Of a stretch of 64,000 nt of DNA, positions 16,226 to 26,684 are shown piece by piece. A model generated the notes under the pieces. It made no database searches and was not told the DNA's origin. It was given only the letters and a program-made list of their open reading frames with translations. Source of the DNA: Mycobacterium barrassiae (lineage in GTDB: Bacteria; Actinomycetota; Actinomycetes; Mycobacteriales; Mycobacteriaceae); NCBI RefSeq assembly GCF_025822765.1, contig NZ_JACKUK010000029.1, positions 62,001-126,000 of the forward strand, given 5' to 3'. Numbering within the stretch: position 1 is the stretch's first letter; every line of letters begins with the position of its first letter. Made by a program: the position numbers and the translations under genes.

Positions 16226-16984
16226 CTAAGCCCAGCGCTGCAAAATCTCTGCCGTTGTCGCAGATAAAGCGCGCTGCAGGAACGGGCCGAAGCTGATGCG
16301 GCCCACGCCGAGCGGCCCGAACGACGCCGGGTCGTCCTGGTCGGGCAACGCGATGGCGTTGATCGGCAGCGGAAGCTCGGAGGCCAAGCGCCGCAGCGTG
16401 TCCGGGTCGTGACGGCCGACGGGATAGAGCGAATCCGCGCCTGCTGCTGCCGCCTCTTTGAGTCGCGCGATCGCGCGGTCCACCCGGTCGGACTCGTCGC
16501 CGTCCTGGCGCAGGAAGAGATCCGTCCGTGCGTTGACGACGACGTGCACCCCGGCGTCGTCGGCGGCCTTGCGCAGCGCGCCGACGAGTTCGGCGTGCTC
16601 GCTCGACGACCGCAGCCGGCCACCCTCGCTGTGCACGGTGTCCTCGATGTTCAAGCCGACGGCACCGGCGTCGAGCAGACCCTCGATCAGCCGTGCCGGC
16701 GCCTGGCCGTAGCCGGACTCGATGTCCACCGAGACCGGTACGTCCACCGCGGCGGTGATCTGGGAGATTCTGGCCAGGACGTCGTCGAACGTCATGCCCT
16801 CCTGATCGCTCTTGCCGACGGAATCGGCAAGCGGGTGACTGCCGACCGTGAGTGCGGCAAACCCGGCGTCGACGGCCAGCCGGGCCGACCAGGCATCCCA
16901 GACCGTCGGTAGCACCACTGGGTTGCCGGGCTGGTGAAGGGCGAGCAGGGCGTCGGCGCGCTCCTTGAGAACCGGGTCGGGCAT
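16226..16984 (-). CDS. Isocitrate lyase/PEP mutase-family enzyme
   Basis: A 252-residue TIM-barrel protein of the ICL/PEPM superfamily. PTVWDAWSARLAVDAGFAAL opens the barrel; SVDIESGYG and LNIEDT hold the metal and substrate residues. The loop that in isocitrate lyase holds the catalytic Cys (KKCGH) is GKSDQEGM here, so it is not an isocitrate lyase. Family members cleave or mutate 2-hydroxy acids (oxaloacetate hydrolase, phosphonopyruvate hydrolase, 2-methylisocitrate lyase-like). Exact substrate unknown. Divergent from the Sdh1 operon, with 110 bases between. Confidence 0.82.
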   Translation of the reverse strand: MPDPVLKERADALLALHQPGNPVVLPTVWDAWSARLAVDAGFAALTVGSHPLADSVGKSDQEGMTFDDVLARISQITAAVDVPVSVDIESGYGQAPARLIEGLLDAGAVGLNIEDTVHSEGGRLRSSSEHAELVGALRKAADDAGVHVVVNARTDLFLRQDGDESDRVDRAIARLKEAAAAGADSLYPVGRHDPDTLRRLASELPLPINAIALPDQDDPASFGPLGVGRISFGPFLQRALSATTAEILQRWA

Positions 16985-17094
16985 TGGTCAAACCTCCGCT
17001 TCAGACGTGATCTGTCTCACTACCCAGTGCATGATGTGACTAGCGCCGGGTGTCGTAACGTGATGCCTGACACCCTTCAGCCCAAGGAGGTCAC

Positions 17095-17388
17095 TTGTCC
17101 AGCACAACCGAACTCGCCGAGCTTCACGAGCTAATAGGAAACCTGCGGCGGTGCGTCACCACGTTGGCGTCCAGGTACGGCGACAGCCCGGCCACGCGCC
17201 GGATCGTGAACGATGCTGAGCGGATCCTCAACGACATCGACCGTCTGGACATCGACGCCGAGGAGCTGGAGCTCGCCCGTGGTGTGGTCCACCACCAGGG
17301 CGGCGAGAGGATCCCGATTCCGGACACGCAGTACGACACCGACTTCTGGCGCGGTGTCGACGACGAGGGTCTGGGTGGCACGCGCTAG
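17095..17388 (+). CDS. Conserved protein heading the Sdh1 operon (Rv0250c-like)
   Basis: A 97-residue soluble protein, predicted largely helical (TELAELHELIGNLRRCVTTL, then RRIVNDAERILNDIDRLDID), ending YDTDFWRGVDDEGLGG. Same size and place as Rv0250c. The TTG start is supported by a strong AAGGAGG ribosome site at 17084-17090. It precedes sdhC by 46 bases and is probably co-transcribed, so a role in Sdh1 assembly or regulation is possible. No known domain is recognised. Confidence 0.8.
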   Translation: MSSTTELAELHELIGNLRRCVTTLASRYGDSPATRRIVNDAERILNDIDRLDIDAEELELARGVVHHQGGERIPIPDTQYDTDFWRGVDDEGLGGTR

Positions 17389-17434
17389 GCGAGCCACCCC
17401 CTGACCTGGGATACGACAACTCCGAGAGGTAATA

Positions 17435-18274
17435 GTGAGCGCACCCACCGCCGACCGCAAGGCGACCGGCGTCTTTTCGCCGAGCCGTGCCCAGATTCCA
17501 CAGCGCACCCTGCGCACCGACCGGTGGTGGCAGTCGCCGCTGATCGTCGATCTGGGTTTCGCGGCGTTCGTCATCTACGCGACGGTGCGGGCATTCCTGC
17601 AGAACAACTACTACGTCGCCGACTACCACTACCTGACACCGTTCTACTCACCCTGTGTCGTCAAGTGGAACGAGGCAACACAGTCGGGCTGCATCCCGGA
17701 GGCCAGTCACTTCGGCCAGTACCTGCCCGACGTCTGGTGGCTGCCCTACGCCGCGTTCTCCCTGCCGTTTCTGCTGCTGTTCCGCCTCACCTGCTACTAC
17801 TACCGCGGCGCCTATTACCGCTCGGTGTGGCAGGCGCCGACCGCATGCGCGGTGGCCGAACCGCATGCGAAATACACCGGCGAGACGCGCTTCCCGCTGA
17901 TCATCCAGAACACCCACCGGTACTTCTTCTACATCGCGGCGATCATCTCGGTGATCAACACCTACGACGCGATCATCGCGTTCCAGTCTCCGAGCGGTTT
18001 CGGATTCGGTTTGGGCAACATCATTCTCGTCGGCAACGTGGTGATGCTGTGGATCTACACGCTGTCCTGCCACTCCTGCCGCCATGTCGTCGGCGGCCGC
18101 CTCAAGCACTTCTCGAAACACCCGATCCGGTACTGGTTCTGGACGCAGGTGAGTGCTCTCAACACGCGACACAAGTTGTACGCGTGGGTCACGTTGGGAA
18201 CGCTGATGCTGACCGACTTCTACATCATGCTGGTCGCGAGCGGCACCATCTCTGACCTGAGATTTATTGGCTGA
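17435..18274 (+). CDS. sdhC: Succinate dehydrogenase 1 membrane subunit
   Basis: A 279-residue membrane anchor with about five to six helices. Conserved Cys/His clusters are striking for such a subunit: CVVKWNEATQSGC (residues ~71-87) and SCHSCRH (near residue 210). Mycobacterial Sdh1 has been reported to hold a membrane-embedded Rieske-type [2Fe-2S] cluster, and these residues are candidate ligands (my inference). It passes electrons between SdhB and menaquinone in the membrane. GTG start. Followed by sdhA after 32 bases. Confidence 0.9.
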   Translation: MSAPTADRKATGVFSPSRAQIPQRTLRTDRWWQSPLIVDLGFAAFVIYATVRAFLQNNYYVADYHYLTPFYSPCVVKWNEATQSGCIPEASHFGQYLPDVWWLPYAAFSLPFLLLFRLTCYYYRGAYYRSVWQAPTACAVAEPHAKYTGETRFPLIIQNTHRYFFYIAAIISVINTYDAIIAFQSPSGFGFGLGNIILVGNVVMLWIYTLSCHSCRHVVGGRLKHFSKHPIRYWFWTQVSALNTRHKLYAWVTLGTLMLTDFYIMLVASGTISDLRFIG

Positions 18275-18306
18275 CAAGCATATTCGCAATTTAGTGAGGA
18301 TTATCA

Positions 18307-20220
18307 ATGGTTGATGTCGAGCGGCACGAGTACGACGTGGTCGTGATCGGGGCCGGCGGCGCGGGTTTGCGTGCGGTCATCGAGGCCAGGGAGCGTGGCC
18401 TGCGGGTTGCAGTGGTCACGAAGTCGTTGTTCGGCAAGGCACACACCGTCATGGCCGAGGGTGGCTGCGCCGCTGCGATGGGCAACGCCAACCCAAAGGA
18501 CAACTGGCAGGTCCACTTTCGCGACACCATGCGCGGCGGGAAGTTCCTGAACAACTGGCGCATGGCCGAGTTGCACGCCAAGGAGGCGCCGGACCGCGTC
18601 TGGGAGCTGGAGACCTACGGGGCGCTCTTCGACCGCACCAAGGACGGGCGGATCAGCCAGCGCAACTTCGGCGGTCACACCTATCCGCGGCTCGCCCACG
18701 TCGGCGACCGCACCGGTCTGGAGATCATCCGCACGCTGCAGCAGAAGATCGTCTCGCTGCAGCAGGAGGACAAAGCCGAGTTCGGTGACTACGAAGCGCG
18801 CATCAAGGTGTTCCACGAATGCACCATCACCGATCTCGTCAAGGACGGCGACCGCATCGCGGGTGCGTTCGGCTACTGGCGCGAGAGCGGGAACTTCATC
18901 CTCTTCCAGACGCCGGCGGTGGTGCTGGCGACCGGCGGCATCGGCAAGTCCTACAAGGTGACGTCGAACTCGTGGGAGTACACCGGTGACGGGCATGCCC
19001 TGGCACTGCGGGCGGGCGCGACGCTGATCAACATGGAGTTCGTCCAGTTCCACCCCACCGGGATGGTGTGGCCGCCCAGCGTCAAGGGCATCCTCGTGAC
19101 CGAGGGTGTGCGCGGCGACGGCGGAGTGCTGAAGAACTCCGACGGCAAGCGGTTCATGTTCGACTACATCCCGCCGGTCTTCAAGGGTCAGTACGCCGAG
19201 ACCATCGAGGAAGCCGACCAGTGGCTCAAGGACAACGACTCCGCGCGCCGCACTCCCGACCTGCTGCCCCGTGATGAGGTGGCCCGGGCCATCAACTCCG
19301 AAGTCAAGGCCGGGCGAAACTCACCGCACGGCGGCGTCTTCCTCGACATCGCGTCGCGGCTGCCCGCCGAGGAGATCAAGCGGCGGCTGCCGTCGATGTA
19401 CCACCAGTTCATGGAGCTCGCCGAGGTGGACATCACCAAGGAGCCCATGGAGGTCGGGCCCACGTGTCACTACGTGATGGGCGGGGTCGAGGTCGATCCC
19501 GACACCGGAGCCGCCAAGACCCCGGGGCTGTTCGCCGCGGGTGAGTGCTCAGGTGGCATGCACGGATCGAACCGCCTCGGCGGCAACTCCCTCTCGGATC
19601 TGCTGGTGTTCGGCAGGCGGGCCGGCATGGGGGCTGCCGACTACGTGCGTTCGCTGTCCGACCGGCCGACGGTGTCCGAGGCGGCGGTCGAGGACGCGGC
19701 CAAGTTGGCGCTCAAGCCGTTCGAGGGTCCGACCAACGGGGATGCGACGGAGAATCCGTACACCCTGCAGCTGGACCTGCAGGACACGATGAACAGCCTG
19801 GTCGGCATCATCCGCAAGGCCGACGAAGTGTCCGAGGCGATCGAGAAGCTCAAGGAGCTGCGCGAGCGGTACAAGCGCGTGCGGGTGGAGGGCGACCGGC
19901 ACTTCAACCCCGGTTGGCACCTGGCGGTCGACCTGCGCAACATGCTCATCGTCAGCGAATGCATTGCCAGGGCCGCACTCGAGCGCACGGAGAGCCGCGG
20001 CGGGCATACCCGCGACGACCATCCGTCCATGGATGCCACTTGGCGTAAGACGCTGCTGGTGTGTCGCGCTCAGGGCGATGCGGTCGTCCCCGAGATCACC
20101 ATCACCCGTGAGGACCAGGTACCGATGCGCGAAGACCTGCTCGAGCTCATCGAGCTCGAAGAGCTGGAGAAGTACTTCACGCCCGAGGAACTCGAGCACC
20201 ACTCGGCTCGGAAAGGTTAG
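18307..20220 (+). CDS. sdhA: Succinate dehydrogenase 1 flavoprotein subunit
   Basis: A 637-residue flavoprotein. The FAD fold is VVVIGAGGAGLRAVIEARE near the start; the flavin-linking and substrate region includes KAHTVMAEGGCAAAMGN, FGGHTYPR and the late CHYVMGGVEVD; the capping domain and C-terminal helical domain complete the family order. It oxidises succinate to fumarate on the cytosolic side. The sequence is the long Sdh1 type rather than the ~590-residue Sdh2 type. Overlaps nothing; sdhB starts 9 bases later with a GGAGAG-type site. Confidence 0.95.
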   Translation: MVDVERHEYDVVVIGAGGAGLRAVIEARERGLRVAVVTKSLFGKAHTVMAEGGCAAAMGNANPKDNWQVHFRDTMRGGKFLNNWRMAELHAKEAPDRVWELETYGALFDRTKDGRISQRNFGGHTYPRLAHVGDRTGLEIIRTLQQKIVSLQQEDKAEFGDYEARIKVFHECTITDLVKDGDRIAGAFGYWRESGNFILFQTPAVVLATGGIGKSYKVTSNSWEYTGDGHALALRAGATLINMEFVQFHPTGMVWPPSVKGILVTEGVRGDGGVLKNSDGKRFMFDYIPPVFKGQYAETIEEADQWLKDNDSARRTPDLLPRDEVARAINSEVKAGRNSPHGGVFLDIASRLPAEEIKRRLPSMYHQFMELAEVDITKEPMEVGPTCHYVMGGVEVDPDTGAAKTPGLFAAGECSGGMHGSNRLGGNSLSDLLVFGRRAGMGAADYVRSLSDRPTVSEAAVEDAAKLALKPFEGPTNGDATENPYTLQLDLQDTMNSLVGIIRKADEVSEAIEKLKELRERYKRVRVEGDRHFNPGWHLAVDLRNMLIVSECIARAALERTESRGGHTRDDHPSMDATWRKTLLVCRAQGDAVVPEITITREDQVPMREDLLELIELEELEKYFTPEELEHHSARKG

Positions 20221-20229
20221 GAGAGCCTG

Positions 20230-20979
20230 ATGAGCTACCAAGCGAACATGCGGGTCTGGCGCGGCGACCAGAGCGGCGGCGACCTGCAGGACTACTCGGT
20301 CGAGGTCAACGAGGGCGAGGTGGTGCTCGACATCATCCATCGCCTGCAGCAGACCCAGACCGGCGATCTTGCCGTGCGGTGGAACTGCAAGGCCGGCAAG
20401 TGCGGATCCTGCTCGGCAGAGATCAACGGGCGGCCGCGGCTGATGTGCATGACGCGCATGTCGACGTTCGACCCGACGGAGACCATCACCGTCACGCCGC
20501 TGCGCACGTTCCCGGTGATCCGCGACCTCGTCACCGATGTCTCCTTCAATTACGAGAAGGCCAGGGAGATCCCGTCGTTCACCCCGCCGAAGGATCTGCA
20601 GCCCGGCGAGTACCGGATGATGCAGGAGGACGTGAATCGGTCGCAGGAGTTCCGCAAGTGCATCGAGTGCTTCCTGTGTCAGAACACCTGCCACGTGGTG
20701 CGTGACCACGAGGAGAACAAGAAGGCCTTCGCGGGTCCGCGGTATCTGATGCGCCAGACCGAACTCGACATGCATCCCCTCGACACCCGGGGTGACCGGT
20801 CGGTGCAGGCGCAGGACGAGCACGGCCTGGGCTTCTGCAACATCACCAAGTGCTGCACCGAGGTGTGCCCCGAGCACATCAAGATCACCGACAATGCGCT
20901 GATCCCGCTGAAGGAACGTGCCGCCGACCGCAAGTACGACCCGGTGGTGTGGCTGGGCAACAAGCTGTTTCGGCGGTGA
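20230..20979 (+). CDS. sdhB: Succinate dehydrogenase 1 iron-sulfur subunit
   Basis: A 249-residue protein with all expected cluster ligands. The N-terminal ferredoxin domain has CKAGKCGSCSAEING and RLMCM for [2Fe-2S]. The C-terminal domain has CIECFLCQNTC and CTEVCPEHI for the [4Fe-4S] and [3Fe-4S] clusters. It carries electrons from SdhA to the membrane subunit. Last of the three core Sdh1 genes; a 53-codon gene follows. A small hairpin, CCCTG-AAT-CAGGG (20991-21003), lies after the stop. Confidence 0.95.
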   Translation: MSYQANMRVWRGDQSGGDLQDYSVEVNEGEVVLDIIHRLQQTQTGDLAVRWNCKAGKCGSCSAEINGRPRLMCMTRMSTFDPTETITVTPLRTFPVIRDLVTDVSFNYEKAREIPSFTPPKDLQPGEYRMMQEDVNRSQEFRKCIECFLCQNTCHVVRDHEENKKAFAGPRYLMRQTELDMHPLDTRGDRSVQAQDEHGLGFCNITKCCTEVCPEHIKITDNALIPLKERAADRKYDPVVWLGNKLFRR

Positions 20980-21069
20980 TGAGCGGGCGGCCCTGAATCA
21001 GGGTTGAGGTCGGCGGTGCCGCGGGTAGCCTCTATATAAAGCAGCCGATTATCGAAGAAAGGCGACGAT

Positions 21070-21231
21070 ATGAGTCTGCGGGAGCCGCACAGCATCAACG
21101 ACATCCGCACTGCGATTCGTGAACTCAGCAGCCGCGCGGAGCTGGCTCGCAAGGAGGGCCGCACCGCCGACGCGGAGGAACTCGAACAGCGCATCAACGG
21201 TTATCGCGAGGAGCTGGCCGCTCGCCCGTGA
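21070..21231 (+). CDS. 53-residue charged helical protein downstream of sdhB
   Basis: Starts MSLREPHSINDIRTAIRELS and continues through SRAELARKEGRTADAEELEQ to EELAARP. The composition (Arg/Glu/Ala-rich, no proline inside) predicts one or two amphipathic helices. A GAAAGG ribosome site sits at 21056-21061, and a TATATAA element at 21033-21039 gives a possible promoter of its own. It lies 90 bases after sdhB. No known family recognised; codon pattern is normal for the host. A small accessory partner of Sdh1 is possible but unproven. Confidence 0.6.
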   Translation: MSLREPHSINDIRTAIRELSSRAELARKEGRTADAEELEQRINGYREELAARP

Positions 21232-21241
21232 CCGGCTCGGG

Positions 21242-22848
<1,607 letters not shown>

Positions 22849-22985
22849 GCGACCACCCTAGCCGGACCGCCCGTGATGAGATTCACATTGCCGCGAAGTG
22901 GGTACAAAAGCACTTGTCAACTGCGTATTTTCGGTCCCGACCAACCACCGGGTTGCTTAGCCATTTGAAATTCTTCGTGACCGCT

Positions 22986-23014
22986 TTGTGTTCAAGTTAC
23001 TGAGCGGTATAGTT
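22986..23014 (+). promoter_or_regulatory. Possible fadE5 promoter
   Basis: TTGTGT (22986-22991) and TATAGT (23009-23014) fit -35 and -10 boxes of the housekeeping sigma with a 17-base spacer, in the 238-base gap between divergent genes. Confidence 0.4.
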
Positions 23015-23020
23015 TCGGCC

Positions 23021-23038
23021 AGTTACTGGTGGGTAACT
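23021..23038. promoter_or_regulatory. Palindrome downstream of the fadE5 -10 box
   Basis: AGTTAC-TGGTGG-GTAACT, 6-bp perfect arms. A second AGTTACT lies 26 bases upstream (22995-23001). The position just after the -10 box suits a repressor. Confidence 0.4.
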
Positions 23039-23086
23039 TAGCCAAAAGTACCCAACCGCAAGTGGCACTCTCAACGAGGAGGAACC

Positions 23087-24922
23087 GTGAGCCACTACAA
23101 GAGCAACGTTCGTGACCAGGAGTTCAACCTGTTCGAGGTCTTCGGACTCGACAAGGTTCTGGGTACCGGCGACTACGCCGATCTCGACGCGGACACCGCG
23201 CGCGAGATGCTCGGCGAGATGGCGCGGCTCGCTGCCGGCCCCGTCGCCGAATCATTCGCCGACGCCGACCGCAATCCCCCGGTGTTCGACCCCAAGACCC
23301 ACACCGTGACTCTGCCCGAGTCCTTCAAGAAGTCGATGCGCACTCTGCTCGAGGGCGGTTGGGACAAGGTAGGCGTGCTCGAGGAGCTCGGCGGCATGCC
23401 GATGCCCCGCTCGCTGCAGTGGGCCCTGATCGAGCACATCCTCGGCGCCAACCCCGCGGCCTACATGTACGCAATGGGCGCGGGCATGGCCGAGATCTTC
23501 TACAAGAACGGCACCGACGAGCAGAAGAAGTGGGCAGCCATCGCCGCCGAGCGCGGCTGGGGCGCCACCATGGTGCTGACCGAGCCCGATGCGGGCTCCG
23601 ACGTCGGCGCCGGCCGCACCAAGGCTGTGCAGCAGCCCGACGGCACCTGGCACATCGACGGCGTCAAGCGCTTCATCACGTCGGGTGACTCCGACGACCT
23701 GTTCGAGAACATCATGCACCTGGTGCTGGCCCGCCCCGAGGGCGCTGGCCCGGGCACCAAGGGTCTGTCGCTGTTCTTCGTGCCGAAGTACCACTTCGAC
23801 CACGAGACCGGTGAGATCGGCGAGCGCAACGGCGTGTTCGTGACCAACGTCGAGCACAAGATGGGCCTCAAGGTTTCGGCCACCTGCGAGCTGTCGCTGG
23901 GCCAGCACGGCGTTCCCGCCGTCGGTTGGCTCGTCGGCGAGGTGCATGACGGCATCGCGCAGATGTTCGACGTCATCGAGCAGGCCCGAATGATGGTGGG
24001 CACCAAGGCCATCGCGACCCTGTCGACCGGCTACCTCAACGCTCTCGAGTACGCCAAGGAGCGCGTGCAGGGCGCCGACATGACGCAGATGACCGACAAG
24101 ACGGCCCCGCGCGTCACCATCACGCACCACCCCGACGTGCGTCGTTCGCTGATGACCCAGAAGGCATACGCCGAGGGTCTGCGCGCGCTGTACCTCTACA
24201 CGGCGACCTACCAGGACGCCGCGGTGGCCAAGGCCGTGCACGACGTCGACGCCGAGCTGGCGGTGCGGGTCAACGACCTGATGCTGCCGATCGTCAAGGG
24301 TGTCGGCTCCGAGCAGGCCTACGCCAAGCTGACGGAGAGCCTGCAGACCTTCGGTGGTTCCGGCTTCCTGCAGGACTACCCGATCGAGCAGTACATCCGC
24401 GACGCGAAGATCGACTCGCTCTACGAGGGCACCACCGCCATCCAGGCGCAGGACTTCTTCTTCCGCAAGATCGTCCGCGACAAGGGTGTGGCGCTGGCGC
24501 ACGTGGCCGGGCAGATCGAGCAGTTCGTCAAGAACGAGTCCGGCAACGGCCGGCTGAAGGCCGAGCGCGCACTTCTGGCGACCGCGCTGGAGGACGTGCA
24601 GGCCATGGCGGCCTCGCTGACCGGCTACCTGATGGCCGCGCAGGAGAACCCGACCGAGCTGTACAAGGTCGGCCTCGGTTCCGTGCGCTTCCTGATGAGC
24701 GTCGGCGACCTGGTGATCGGCTGGCTGCTCGCCAAGCAGGCCGCGGTGGCCGTCGAGGCGCTCGATGCGGGCGCCAGCGGTGCCGACCGCGCGTTCTACG
24801 AGGGCAAGATCGGCGTTGCTTCGTTCTTCGCGAAGAACTTCCTGCCGATGCTGACCAGCACTCGCGCGATCATCGAGAATCTCGACAACGATGTGATGGA
24901 ACTGGACGAGGCGGCCTTCTAA
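23087..24922 (+). CDS. fadE5: Acyl-CoA dehydrogenase FadE5
   Basis: A 611-residue acyl-CoA dehydrogenase of the long FadE5/AidB-ACX-like class, with an extra C-terminal helical domain. It begins [20 protein letters not shown] (GTG start with GAGGAGGA ribosome site), has the [20 protein letters not shown]-binding loop, [15 protein letters not shown], and [32 protein letters not shown], shown here by its ends. FadE5 oxidises a broad range of acyl-CoAs in beta-oxidation. High, even codon bias suggests strong expression. Followed by a strong terminator. Confidence 0.94.
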   Translation: MSHYKSNVRDQEFNLFEVFGLDKVLGTGDYADLDADTAREMLGEMARLAAGPVAESFADADRNPPVFDPKTHTVTLPESFKKSMRTLLEGGWDKVGVLEELGGMPMPRSLQWALIEHILGANPAAYMYAMGAGMAEIFYKNGTDEQKKWAAIAAERGWGATMVLTEPDAGSDVGAGRTKAVQQPDGTWHIDGVKRFITSGDSDDLFENIMHLVLARPEGAGPGTKGLSLFFVPKYHFDHETGEIGERNGVFVTNVEHKMGLKVSATCELSLGQHGVPAVGWLVGEVHDGIAQMFDVIEQARMMVGTKAIATLSTGYLNALEYAKERVQGADMTQMTDKTAPRVTITHHPDVRRSLMTQKAYAEGLRALYLYTATYQDAAVAKAVHDVDAELAVRVNDLMLPIVKGVGSEQAYAKLTESLQTFGGSGFLQDYPIEQYIRDAKIDSLYEGTTAIQAQDFFFRKIVRDKGVALAHVAGQIEQFVKNESGNGRLKAERALLATALEDVQAMAASLTGYLMAAQENPTELYKVGLGSVRFLMSVGDLVIGWLLAKQAAVAVEALDAGASGADRAFYEGKIGVASFFAKNFLPMLTSTRAIIENLDNDVMELDEAAF

Positions 24923-24942
24923 GCCTTCTGCCGCTTCGCACC

Positions 24943-24975
24943 AAAACGCCCCCGGTCTCTTCCCGGGGGCGTTTT
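24943..24975 (+). terminator. Rho-independent terminator after fadE5
   Basis: A perfect 13-bp stem (AAAACGCCCCCGG / CCGGGGGCGTTTT) with a 7-base loop, 20 bases after the fadE5 stop. The stem ends in a T-run, so it can act in both directions. Confidence 0.85.
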
Positions 24976-25006
24976 GCGTTGCGATTCAGAGCGTCGAAAC
25001 TGTTCA

Positions 25007-25038
25007 CAGATCGCGATTTTCGTTGATTTCGCGATCTG
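25007..25038. repeat. Inverted repeat downstream of the DUF2510 gene
   Basis: CAGATCGCGA-n12-TCGCGATCTG, 10-bp perfect arms, 20 bases past the stop of the leftward gene at 25059. It may be a weak terminator for that gene. Confidence 0.6.
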
Positions 25039-25058
25039 CGCGCAGTCTCGCGAAGGGC

Positions 25059-25487
25059 TCAGAGCGGAGCGATACTCTGGCGTCCGCCGTCGCTCACCTG
25101 CTCGGTCCACCGGCTGCCGTCCCACCAACGGAGTTCGTGGCGCCCTGACGGGTCCGGGTGCCAGGCGCCCATCGGGGCGGCCAGGAAGCTGCCGATCCGA
25201 AAGAACAGGTTGTTGATGTTCTCGCCGTTGCGACCCCAGTCGACCAAGCCGAACTTCAGCGACGAGCTGACGGTCGCCTCCACCCCAGCCGCGGTGGGCC
25301 GGAGGGTGACGTCGAGGTTCTCGCCCCAGGACATGAGCGACATGCTCGTGGACAGATGGATCTGACCCGTCCCGGGATCGGCCGAAGCGACCGTCATTCC
25401 CTCGGCCACAGCGGCGTCGCACACGGCGCGGAAGACACGGTCATACGGCCCGGGGAAGTGGCGTGTTTCGGATTTCGACGTCGGCAC
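25059..25487 (-). CDS. DUF2510-tailed conserved protein
   Basis: A 142-residue protein in two parts. Residues ~10-95 form an alpha/beta segment (YDRVFRAVCDAAVAEGMTV; LDVTLRPTAAGVEATVSSSL) resembling lipid-binding or DUF-type cell-surface folds. The C-terminus has the short Trp-rich DUF2510 motif, GAWHPDPSGRHELRWWDGS plus RWTEQV. This motif is common in actinobacterial membrane proteins; here there is no transmembrane segment. Start is GTG at 25487. Function unknown. Confidence 0.7.
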   Translation of the reverse strand: MPTSKSETRHFPGPYDRVFRAVCDAAVAEGMTVASADPGTGQIHLSTSMSLMSWGENLDVTLRPTAAGVEATVSSSLKFGLVDWGRNGENINNLFFRIGSFLAAPMGAWHPDPSGRHELRWWDGSRWTEQVSDGGRQSIAPL

Positions 25488-25512
25488 GCCGACATTATCG
25501 ACGACGCGCTGA

Positions 25513-25630
25513 CCGAACCCTGAACAAAATAGGGCGGGTTCGGGAGGACATCTAGGTGCGTCTCATTGGTCTCGCGCGTCCGGCTTTCAACCCTTATGCC
25601 GGCTCTTCGGAATCGTCTCTCCCGAACCCG
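25513..25630 (-). promoter_or_regulatory. Leader with mutually exclusive hairpin arms
   Basis: Three complementary segments lie upstream of the 25059-25487 gene: CCGAACCC (25513-25520), CGGGTTCGGGAG (25535-25546) and CTCCCGAACCCG (25619-25630). The middle arm can pair with the near one (8 bp, 15-base loop) or the far one (12 bp, 72-base loop) but not both. This arrangement resembles attenuators, but no terminator T-run is evident. The 200-base gap is otherwise empty. Confidence 0.4.
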
Positions 25631-25687
25631 TCGTGGCATCGATCGTACGCTTGTGACTGCTATCACACCAGGGGAAATTTTTGTCTG

Positions 25688-26611
25688 TCAGGACTGCTTT
25701 GACAGCAGAAAAGCCCTGGTCCGGGCCCTACCTTCAGAATCGGCATCGAAGACCGAACCGGTGAACTCGTCGACCCCGGCGGCGCTGAGTTCGTCGAGGC
25801 GCTCGGCAACCGTCTGCTCGTCGCCGATGATCGCGGCGTCCTCGGGCCCTGCGTAGCCTTCGCGGTCCAGCATCGCGCGGTATGACGGCAAGCTGCCGTA
25901 CACCTCGAACTCCCTGGCGGCCTGCTTACGGAGACCGTCGACATCGTCGGTCACTGCAATCGGCAGCGCGGCCGCCACGCGCACCGCTGACTCGGAACGC
26001 CCGGCCTCCTCCGCCGCGCCGCGCAACGTGGGCACCACGTGTTCGGCCAGGGTCTTGGGCCCGGTCATCCACGTCAGCGTCCCGGCCGTGCGCCTGCCCG
26101 TCAGTCGCAGCATCTGCGGACCCAGCGCCGCGACGTACACCTCCGGCTCCGGCGCGGGCACCTGAAGCGCGCCGCGGGCGGTCCAGATCTCACCTGTGGC
26201 GTCGGCCGGTTGGCCGGCCAGCAGCGGTTGCAGGCCGTCGAGGTATTCACGCAGCTGGCGCACCGCCCTGTCCCACGAGATACCCCACATTCCCTCCGTC
26301 ACCAGCCGGTGGCTCATGCCGATGCCGAGCTTGAACCGGCCGCCGCTGATCAGGCTCAGCGTCAGGGCGCGCTGCGCCAGCTGCATGGGGTGCTGGGGCT
26401 GGATCGGGATGACGGCGGAACCGATCTCGATGCCCTCGACTTCGCGGAAGGCGATGCCGAGCAGCGTCGGGAGATCCGCGTCGTACGGAAGCTGCGCCAT
26501 CCAGACCCTGCGGAAACCCTCGTCGCGCAGCTTGGCGAGGTTGCGGACCAGGGAGTCGACGGGTGCGGGCGCGTCCGGCGACAGGCCGACGATGCTGAGG
26601 CTGATATCCAT
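25688..26611 (-). CDS. LLM-class F420-dependent oxidoreductase
   Basis: A 307-residue luciferase-like TIM-barrel oxidoreductase: RNLAKLRDEGFRRVWMAQLP, IEIGSAVIPIQPQHPMQLAQRALTLS region, and FKLGIGMSHR. This is the pattern of mycobacterial F420-binding proteins rather than FMN luciferases. The substrate is unknown. The ATG at 26611 starts directly at the barrel's first strand (MDISLSIVGLSPD); upstream codons in frame lie in the promoter of the divergent transporter gene and are less likely. Confidence 0.85.
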   Translation of the reverse strand: MDISLSIVGLSPDAPAPVDSLVRNLAKLRDEGFRRVWMAQLPYDADLPTLLGIAFREVEGIEIGSAVIPIQPQHPMQLAQRALTLSLISGGRFKLGIGMSHRLVTEGMWGISWDRAVRQLREYLDGLQPLLAGQPADATGEIWTARGALQVPAPEPEVYVAALGPQMLRLTGRRTAGTLTWMTGPKTLAEHVVPTLRGAAEEAGRSESAVRVAAALPIAVTDDVDGLRKQAAREFEVYGSLPSYRAMLDREGYAGPEDAAIIGDEQTVAERLDELSAAGVDEFTGSVFDADSEGRARTRAFLLSKQS

Positions 26612-26684
26612 GCCCCCATTTAAGTCCCCGCTCCAGCGGCGAGCCTGCGCTTGCAGCGATGCGGTGGCCACAGATACTGCGCGC

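Noticed and set aside
19549-20877. 442-residue minus-strand frame across sdhA and sdhB
   Set aside because: Crosses two genes with intact catalytic motifs on the plus strand.
20991-21003. CCCTG-AAT-CAGGG hairpin after sdhB as a terminator
   Set aside because: The five-pair stem is short with no T-run; noted only as a weak hairpin.
23252-24502. 416-residue minus-strand frame inside fadE5
   Set aside because: Antisense shadow of a highly biased gene.
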